A stretch of 5,176 nt of DNA from Deltaproteobacteria bacterium (GTDB lineage: Bacteria; Bdellovibrionota_C; UBA2361; JAAYZI01), in assembly GCA_012514925.1 (NCBI GenBank), contig JAAYZI010000209.1:1-5176 (forward strand). Direction: 5' to 3'. The stretch's first letter is position 1, and each line of letters opens with the position of its first letter. The notes beneath the pieces are model-generated. The model made no database searches, was not told the DNA's origin, and saw nothing but the letters and a program-made list of their open reading frames with translations. Positions 1 to 5,176 of this stretch are shown here, piece after piece. Made by a program: the position numbers and the translations under genes.

Positions 1-3000
1 CTCTTTCAGTTGATTCAGGGTCCGTGGTTGCACCGCAGGAGGGTGTTCCTGCGATTACTAAGTATGAGCTTACTCTGCTAGCCCAAGGGCGTCACGTAGA
101 GTTGCTGGCTTGCCGCCTCTTTGCCTCCTCTGACCGTAATGACATTGTTACCCAGGTTATGGAGAGCATGGCTGATTCGGATTCCAGTCTGTCTGCGCAG
201 CTAAAGCGCCTCACTCCTCAAGAGGTCTCTAAGTTTTTAGAGTGCCTTGAACAGATCCTGAAGCTAAGTGCGAATAGAAATGAGCAGCCGAAATCTGTCA
301 ATGATCTGCTTGGGAAGGATCTTTACCACCGCCTCCTTACTCAGAAGGAAGGAGAAGCCAACTTTGCCGCCTATCAACTCTTTGACACGTTGCGTGAAGT
401 TCCACCTAACATTAATGTTGCAATTCAACTCCTTTCAAGTCCGCGCCGCGCTGAGATGCTGAAAGCTTATCAGGGCTTGACCGGCTCGGAATTCAAAACA
501 GACTTGGAGAAGTTTGGTGCTTTTAGTGCTGGCCCAAACCTGTTAGTGCGAAACATATTGCTGGCGCTGTCGGAAGGGAAAGAAGTCTTGGCGCGTCAGC
601 AGCAGCTGCAGTTCTTGCTTGGATTAGAGGGCGGCGAGTGTAATATCTTTGCTCTAACCGAGTTTCTGCAGGCTCTGCCGCAACAGGAGCGAAGCGGCGC
701 GGTTACTGCGGCTTACGCTTATGCCGCCAAAAAGATAGGTACCGATCCCGCACAAGGACGGGACGCTCTGGCGCAAATTGTCAAGGACAACTCTTCAGAG
801 GGAAATGATTGGAGCGAAGCGGTGCTGGCGCTTTTGGATGCAGATTCCAGCGCGGCCATACCACAGATCGCGGCTAAGATAGATCGTAAAGCCTATAACC
901 AAGAGAGGCTTCCATCCCTACTGGATCTAATAAGACAGATTGAAGACAACCCCAATCTGCGAGGAGAAGAGTTGCTTCTAATCCTAACGGGTTGGAATTT
1001 AGATCAGGGCTTTTTTGAGGAACTCACAGCAGCCTATAAGAATGGCGGCGGCGACCTGCCAAAGCTGCTAAGCGAGCGCTTGGATTCTCCGCAGCAGATC
1101 GAGATGCTTAATCTCTTGGTCGGAGGTCGGCGAAATGAGGCCGTGGCAAGGCGCATGGAGAGCCTAGTTAAAAGTGATGAGAAGCGGCGCCTGGATTATG
1201 TGCGCGCCTATCTCGGGCAACTCTCGCCTCAGGACGCGAGCGCTGTGAGTGGATTTCTTACTTCTCCCGAAGAGTTTCACGGCACTCTTAAGAAAATCGG
1301 GCTGACGGAAGCTTCGAAGCGGTTGACGACTTATAGCGCTGGGCATGCGCCTGAGCTGATGGCTTATAATCTGTATGACAGGCTACAGGTGGAGCCTCCT
1401 GATTATAAGGCCTTGATGTATCTTCTGCATGATTTGGATCCAGTCACCCTGCAAGCCCTCAGGGGAGCTTATAAAAAACTTTTTGGCAGTGAGTTGGTTG
1501 ATGCTTTTTGCGGAGCACCGGACGAAAAGGCTGTGGTGCTGGCACTGCTTAATAATCAGTTAAATATTGCGCGCAAGTTGATGGTCCGTCAGGCGCTAGG
1601 CCTTGCGGGAGGGCGCGCGGATATCACCGCATTAAACCAGGTGCTGCGCGCCTGCACTCCGTCCGAGCGCCAGGCCCTGCTTAATGACGCCATCACCTTT
1701 GTCGAGTCGCAGATGACTCAAAAAGACAAGGAAGATTTCGAAGCATTTCGTCATGCCGAAGCCAAACGAAAGCTTGCTTCGAGTGGATCTTCTCAGGCTC
1801 AGACCCAGTTGACTTCTTTTAATCGTAGCGAATTTGGTATTCAGCACACGGGCTCCACCGCCTTTCCTACCCAAATGCTACAACAACAAGTGCCAGAGCA
1901 GTTTATCGAGCTCTTTAAGAATCAGGTAAGCCCGTTGGAGTGGGCTGTTCGCAGGGGCGCAAGGGATGCGGATTACGCTGCAGCCTGCCTTAACCTGTTT
2001 CATCAGAACATAAATGAGGAGGCACTCCAGGAGTTTGAGGAGGTCACTGACCAGGCTGATATGATTTATCAGTCTGTGGCCGCCAGTCTTGGTGCTACAG
2101 AGTTCTCAGGGGAAGCTTGCCTAGCGGCGCTTTTCCTGACAGGCGCTGGGCCTGAGGCCTACTCCTTAGTTAATCGCCGCTTTGAGTCAGGAGGAATTGA
2201 TGTTTGGGGCGAATTGAAGAACAGAGGGGTTGATCCCCAAGCCCTTAACCTTCTTAGAGAGGGCAATCGGCTGGATTTTTTGCAGAACCGCATTCAGTCC
2301 CTTGCTAATTCCACGGATTCTAAGGGCGCTAGATCTATCCTTAAACTCTATCTGGCTTCTTGCACACCTGACGAGCTGGCGCGGCTTGAAAAACTTATGG
2401 GCAAGGATCAGGTGCATACCCTACTCCGGCAGCTTGGTGAACGCGCCGGCGGAAGCGAGCAGAGCGGGCGTGACCTAAGCGATTGGTTCCAAGCTCTCTG
2501 CGAGAATAACCGCCCCGTACAAGATGCAATCGCACTGGCTGAACAGCTTGAGGTCTCCGTTAAAGCGGCGGAACAAAGAGGAGAGAATTTGATCCTACTC
2601 CTTCGTAACTTTGGTGAAGATCGTCTGGTTCAGGCCTTGGCGCAGTTTGAAGCGCGTAACGGTATGTCCTTTCAAGATTACTGCGCTCAAGAGGTCAAAG
2701 GAGTGCCGCGTCTGGCTGCTTGTGAGAGAGAGCTTGTTTTTGCGCTGCTAGGCGGCGAGCGCGTTCAGGTCGCTACCGCCCAAGCTCTGCACGCGCTTGG
2801 TTTAAGTGAGGGATCTTCTGCCCAGAACCTGCCTCAAAATCATATGACCGAGCTTAACGAGGCTTTACTGATGCTCTCGCCTGAGGAGCAAAAGGAGCTC
2901 AGGGCGGAGATTCTGCGGCGGGCGCAAGCGAAGTTGGAGGACGAAGCTAGCGCTTTAGCACTGCTTTTACGCTCTAAGGTTGGAGGCAAGGCCGATTTTG

Positions 3001-5176
3001 AACATGCTGATCGTATGCTTGAGTTGGTGCTGCACGGCCCTAAGAGAAGGGAGCAAATTGCAAGCTATGTTGCCGCGCGCGAGCACTTTATGGAAAGGAG
3101 GTCTTCCTTTCTGAAAGCGGCCTCCAGCGAGGATAAAGTCGCGACTAGTTTTAAGGACGTGGGTTACGCCAACTGGCGGGCGATTCAAAGCGGCATCAAA
3201 GGTCAGGAACAAAATCGGGATGCCAATCTGCAGGAGCTAAGATCAATGCGCTTGCGAAAAAGCTCATACGCGTTCTTTCCAGGTTATTTGATCTATGACG
3301 CTTATAATCCAAACGGTCAATTTTGGCGTATTGTCACCCGGCAGGGCCGCGCCCACGCGGATGAAGCGCGCGCAGAAGATAAGCGCGTCCAACAATTGGA
3401 GCTCCATAAGGAGAAATTAAAGAAGGCTTGGCAGGATGCGGAGAAGAATGACCGAGCCGCGTTTGCCAAGGAGCAGGAGGCGCTGGCAGCGGTGTGGAAA
3501 GGAGATGTGACCGGCTTTAAGCAAGCGGTCGCGGGAGCCGATGAGTGTTTTCAACAGGCGCTGGATATCGCGGCTTCGGAAGAGGCTAGCGCTTATCCTA
3601 ACGACAGTGAGATGCGCGAGGCTTACAGCGTGGCTTTGAGGCATTGGGGCGACAGTGTCCGGTACGCTGATTATATCGAAAAGGGGCTGAGCTACACCAG
3701 AAACACGGTCGCCTTCACAGGTGGTTTTCTGATTGTGTCTGGTGCAGTAGTGGGTACCGGCGGGGCGGCAACGCCCTTTGTGGCGGGTCTGTTAACTACC
3801 GGGGCACTGCTGCCTGGTATCGGCGTCGAAGCTCTGGTTGATTCTTACGGTGTTAATCAACTTTCAGCGGTTGATTCTTTAAAGAAAGCGGGTCGGAATA
3901 CGTTTGATGCTGGGCTTTGGGCTTGGAGCGGGGGATCGATCGGAGGTGTGTTCGGCGCGACTCGCGCTGCATCCAGGACTTTTTCAACTCAGACCGGCCG
4001 GGCGGGGGTAGGAAGTATGCTCACTGATGCGTCCGGGTGTAGTTCATCCAGGACTGTCGTAAATTATGCTGGCCAGGTGGGATCAGGAGGTTTGCGTGCT
4101 GGTGCGCCCAGAACGTTGATTGTCGAAGAGATGGTGGGGTTGCATAACGGAGGCGAGGCTGTAACTAAAACTGTATTTCCGTACTTGTCCAGGCGAAAAG
4201 CTATTAATTATCTTACTAAAGAGGCTGTCGACTGCGGCAGCGAATTGGTTTTAAAGAATCGCTGGACTTCTCTTCTTTTTAATCGGCCATTGCAAATGAC
4301 AATGCAGGCACCGGTTGGTCCTAATGGTATGTCGATCAATTACGGGATACGAGCAGTCTATCAGGGAGCGTCAAATTTCTGGATGTGGAAGCCGGTGTTG
4401 GAAAGTAGTGTGGCTCAGGTGTTTAATCATCAGTTTAAGCCTTCCGAGGAAAAGCCTAAGTCTCAGGATAACGAAAAGGCAGTTACAAGTCCAAGTGATG
4501 CACAGCCTTTTGCATTAACCAAAAAAGATCATAAGCCACAAGTAGCATCCCTTGAAAAAGCATCAGACATAAAAGAGAAACGTGTTTCGAGTCAAAGCGA
4601 CGCAAAACCTTCCGCGCTAGCTAAAGAGAACGAACAGTCACACGTAGCATCCCTTGAAAAAGCATCAGACATAGAAGAGAAACGTGCCTCAAGTCAAAGC
4701 GACGCACAGCCGTCTGCATTAGCTAAAAAGAATCAGCAGTCACATATAGCGTCCCTTGAAAAAGCGTCAGACGTGGAAGATAAACGTGCCTCGAATCAAA
4801 GCGACGCACAACCCTCCGCATTAGCTAAAGAGGACCAACAGTCACACGTAGCATCCCTTGAAAAAGCGTCAGACGTACTGGGTGATCGTGCTCTAAGTCA
4901 AAGCGACGCACAACCCTCCGCATTAGCTAAAGAGAGCCAACAGTCGTATGTGGCATCTCTTGAGAAAGCATTAGATATAGGAGATGATCGCGCCTCGAAT
5001 CAAAACGACGCACAACCTTCCGCATTAGCTAAAGAGGACCAGCAGTCGCATGTGGTGTCCCTTGAGAAAGCATTAGATATAGGAGATGATCGCGCCTCGA
5101 ATCAAAGCGACGCACAGCCGTCTGCGCTAACTAAAGAAGACCAGCAGTCACACGTAGCATCCCTTGAAAAAGCATC
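1..5176 (+). CDS. Giant multidomain protein with annexin-like helical repeats and a 34-residue tandem-repeat tail (partial at both ends)
   Basis: Codons starting at base 3 run without a stop to base 5174, giving 1,724 residues; both real ends lie outside the window. The first in-frame ATG (159-161, residue 53) has no convincing ribosome binding site, and repeat-like sequence already lies before it, so the true start is upstream. Domain order: annexin-like repeat blocks at residues 20-320, 321-591 and 703-1026; a Ser/Gln/Thr linker at 592-631; a charged helical segment at 1114-1167; Gly/Ala-rich hydrophobic segments at 1235-1279 and 1302-1320; an unrecognised region at 1321-1497; and 34-residue repeats from 1498 on. 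Known annexins bind acidic phospholipids through calcium, but the canonical GxGT calcium loops are mostly missing, so a membrane role is only inferred. The alternative is an unrelated alpha-solenoid. The open frame is near certain; the family assignment is moderate. No enzyme motif was recognised. Confidence 0.95.
60..962 (+). other. Annexin-like block 1 (residues 20-320), N-terminal part outside the window
   Basis: The block opens in the last helix of a repeat: YELTLLAQGR (residues 21-30) matches MLNLLVGGR of block 2. Three more repeats follow, with anchor prolines at residues 72 (LKRLTPQEVSKF), 147 (LLSSPRRAEMLKAYQGLTG) and 226 (FLQALPQQERSGAV), spaced 75 and 79 residues apart. The second of these reads like a textbook annexin second half: AY, then TGSEFKTDL, then a helix ending in ILLALSEGKE. 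Residues 246-320 (bases 738-962) are less regular. They include IGTDPAQGRDAL, which resembles the annexin GTD loop but lacks the first glycine of GxGT. The assignment rests on hand alignment to the other two blocks and to the remembered annexin repeat pattern. Other helical solenoids remain possible. Confidence 0.55.
963..1775 (+). other. Annexin-like block 2 (residues 321-591), four tandem repeats
   Basis: This is the cleanest block. Four units start near residues 321, 395, 466 and 539, spaced 74, 71 and 73, which is the usual annexin repeat length of about 70. Unit 1 has EELLLILTG, ELTAAYKNGGGDLPKLL and a closing MLNLLVGGRRNEAVARR. Unit 2 has YLGQLSPQDASAV. Unit 3 has ALMYLLHDLDP, LRGAYKKLFGSELVDAF and VVLALLNNQLNIARK. 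Unit 4 has ALNQVLRACTPSERQALL and then a charged helix. The order AY, xxxGxxL, then a LL-rich helix with a basic end is the annexin second-half pattern. The first-half calcium loop is absent: VEPPDYKAL stands where GxGTDxxxL is expected in unit 3. Four repeats equal one canonical annexin core. Confidence 0.6.
1776..1895 (+). other. Ser/Gln/Thr-rich linker (residues 592-631)
   Basis: The predicted helical pattern breaks here. The stretch is rich in Ser, Gln, Thr and Gly, with SSGSSQAQTQLTS near its start and MLQQQVPEQ at its end, and has few large hydrophobic residues in the heptad positions seen on either side. It is probably a flexible connection between block 2 and the second helical half of the protein. 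No known motif is visible. Confidence 0.5.
1896..2108 (+). other. Divergent helical stretch before block 3 (residues 632-702)
   Basis: The segment is about 71 residues, the length of one repeat, and is clearly amphipathic and helical: QFIELF, LEWAVRRGARDADYAAACLNLF and ALQEFEEV. It lacks the proline anchor and the G..L turn of the better repeats, so it may be a decayed repeat or a cap on block 3. The assignment as a repeat is tentative. Confidence 0.35.
2109..3080 (+). other. Annexin-like block 3 (residues 703-1026)
   Basis: Four units align one-to-one with block 2. Residue 703: GEACLAALFLTG with closing LNLLREGNR, matching unit 1. Anchor proline 789: LYLASCTPDELARL, matching unit 2. Residues 860-932: NLILLLRNFGEDRLVQAL, QFEARNGMSFQDY and ELVFALLGGERVQVA, matching unit 3. 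Anchor proline 960: ELNEALLMLSPEEQKEL, matching unit 4. A fifth, short-spaced unit (ADRMLELVLHGPKRREQI, residues 999-1016) follows. The third unit is one of the best annexin-like segments in the protein. No GxGT calcium loop is visible. Spacing (72, about 82, about 89, about 53) is looser than in block 2, implying insertions in loops. Confidence 0.55.
3081..3341 (+). other. Connecting region, no recognised domain (residues 1027-1113)
   Basis: Residues 1027-1070 are charged and probably helical (AAREHFMERR, SFLKAA). The following part is richer in aromatics and turns: SSYAFFPGYLIYDAYNPN and GQFWRIVTR. The aromatic patch could be a small beta element or a surface that docks against the helical array. 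I recognise no family or catalytic motif. Confidence 0.4.
3342..3503 (+). other. Charged helical segment, probable coiled coil (residues 1114-1167)
   Basis: About 54 residues are dominated by Lys, Glu, Asp, Arg, Gln and Ala, with no proline and no glycine after residue 1115. Examples are DEARAEDKRVQQLELHKEKL and KAWQDAEKNDRAAFAKEQEA. Leu, Val, Ala and Trp recur at roughly three/four-residue spacing, as in a coiled coil or a long single helix. It would separate the helical repeat array from the hydrophobic region. Confidence 0.5.
3504..3704 (+). other. Helical region before the hydrophobic segment (residues 1168-1234)
   Basis: The stretch has mixed charged and hydrophobic residues, with ADECFQQALDIAASEEASAY and MREAYSVALRHWGDSVRYAD suggesting two or three further helices. 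It leads directly into the hydrophobic segment. No family is recognised and no metal or catalytic cluster is apparent. Confidence 0.35.
3705..3839 (+). other. Gly/Ala-rich hydrophobic segment, possible membrane hairpin (residues 1235-1279)
   Basis: About 45 residues run without a charged side chain until a Glu near the end. They begin VAFTGGFLIVSGAVVGTGG and, after a Thr-Pro turn, continue FVAGLLTTGALLPGIGVEAL. Two stretches of about 18-20 residues flank TPF, consistent with a helical hairpin. The small residues (G, A, S, T) at three/four-residue spacing resemble glycine-zipper packing. It could insert in a membrane or form a tightly packed buried helix pair; sequence alone does not separate these. 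Confidence 0.5.
3906..3962 (+). other. Second short Gly-rich hydrophobic segment (residues 1302-1320)
   Basis: DAGLWAWSGGSIGGVFGATR is 19 weakly hydrophobic, glycine-rich residues with two tryptophans, and follows the main hydrophobic segment by about 22 mostly polar residues. It has GG..GG..GA spacing like a glycine zipper. It could be a third packing helix of the same membrane or core element. It is too short and too polar to call a membrane segment with confidence. Confidence 0.35.
3963..4493 (+). other. Unrecognised C-terminal region (residues 1321-1497)
   Basis: This is about 177 residues. The first part is Ser/Thr/Gly-rich and low in hydrophobics (AASRTFSTQTGRAG, DASGCSSSRTV). The second part looks folded, with IVEEMVGLHNGGEAV, AINYLTKEAVDCGSELVL and an aromatic YQGASNFWMWKPVLESS. 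The final 25 residues become Lys/Glu/Pro/Ser-rich (KPSEEKPKSQDNEKA) and grade into the tandem repeats. I see no known domain or catalytic signature. Confidence 0.4.
4494..5176 (+). repeat. In-frame 102-bp tandem repeat (34 residues), at least 6.7 copies, open at the 3' end
   Basis: Units start at 4494, 4596, 4698, 4800, 4902, 5004 and 5106, the last cut by the window end. Every complete unit is exactly 102 bp with no indels, so the frame is kept. The consensus begins SDAQPSALAKEDQQSHVASL, followed by EKASD, a variable acidic stretch, then RASNQ. The peptide is polar and charged with no Cys, Trp or Phe outside the first unit, one proline per unit, and probably helical or disordered between prolines. 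The first unit (4494-4595) is the most diverged; units 5 and 6 share a long identical stretch. The 34-residue length recalls TPR or PPR repeats, but their conserved positions are not present. A spacer, stalk or adhesive tail is plausible; function is unknown. Confidence 0.95.

Noticed and set aside
38..81. GGAGG-like ribosome binding site at 38-42 followed by an ATG at 64
   Set aside because: The ATG is not in the long frame and reaches a stop after five codons. It is also 20 bases from the purine-rich site, and the long frame is already open upstream.
159..161. In-frame ATG as the gene start
   Set aside because: No purine-rich site precedes it, and residues 21-30 upstream already match the closing helix of a repeat unit, so coding extends further 5'.
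268..462. 64-codon plus-strand ORF in another frame
   Set aside because: It overlaps the long frame across an annexin-like unit, has no ribosome binding site, and its product has no recognisable pattern; it is a shadow.
2230..2478. 82-codon plus-strand ORF in another frame
   Set aside because: It is the longest closed ORF, but it lies fully inside block 3, where the long frame shows repeat matches to blocks 1 and 2, so the other frame is the coding one.
1164..3644. Minus-strand ORFs of 60-81 codons (1164-1346, 1632-1874, 2187-2417, 2967-3212, 3417-3644)
   Set aside because: All are antisense to the continuous frame, short, isolated and without recognised products or start signals.
4315..4518. 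67-codon plus-strand ORF running into the first tandem unit
   Set aside because: It ends just inside the repeat and is in a different frame from the 34-residue periodicity; it is a shadow.
4494..5176. CRISPR array
   Set aside because: The repeats are 102 bp, directly adjoining and protein-coding in one frame, with no alternating conserved repeat and unique spacer pattern.
4494..5176. TPR or PPR repeats because of the 34-residue length
   Set aside because: The conserved small and aromatic positions of TPR are absent, there is no Trp or Gly pattern, and the units are polar and Ser/Gln-rich.

Overview
The whole window lies inside one plus-strand gene. Reading from base 3, there is no stop codon in 1,724 consecutive codons, and neither the start nor the stop is present. 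The product is therefore at least about 1,720 residues (very roughly 185-190 kDa). It cannot be found by looking for complete ATG-to-stop ORFs, because every such ORF here is an 82-codon-or-shorter shadow in another frame. Residue numbers in this annotation count from the codon at bases 3-5.

Layout: (1) bases 60-962, 963-1775 and 2109-3080 hold three related blocks of all-helical repeats. Individual repeats are about 70-90 residues, and the blocks recur about every 330-400 residues. The pattern (LL...(S/T)P.E...L..AY, then G..L, then a helix ending in LL..G.R) looks like degenerate annexin repeats. Four repeats per block would match the four-repeat annexin core. The first block starts upstream of the window. 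(2) A Ser/Gln/Thr-rich linker (1776-1895) and a divergent helical stretch (1896-2108) separate blocks 2 and 3. (3) A charged, probably coiled-coil segment (3342-3503) follows. (4) Two Gly/Ala-rich hydrophobic segments (3705-3839 and 3906-3962) could be membrane-inserting. (5) A region I do not recognise covers 3963-4493. (6) A perfectly phased 102-bp (34-residue) tandem repeat array starts at 4494, has at least 6.7 units, and runs off the window end.

Organism: a 5.2-kb intronless reading frame suggests a bacterium, but there is no rRNA, tRNA, housekeeping gene or gene boundary to place it. Very large repeat-rich orphan proteins of this style fit uncultured environmental bacteria. The non-photosynthetic cyanobacterial relatives (Obscuribacterales/Melainabacteria) are a weak guess only.

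Interpretation: the protein looks like a giant modular molecule with a possible membrane- or lipid-binding helical scaffold, a coiled coil, a hydrophobic hairpin and an extended polar repeat tail. The annexin relationship comes from hand alignment and needs a profile search. No promoter, terminator, RNA gene, mobile element or CRISPR array is visible, as expected inside a coding sequence.
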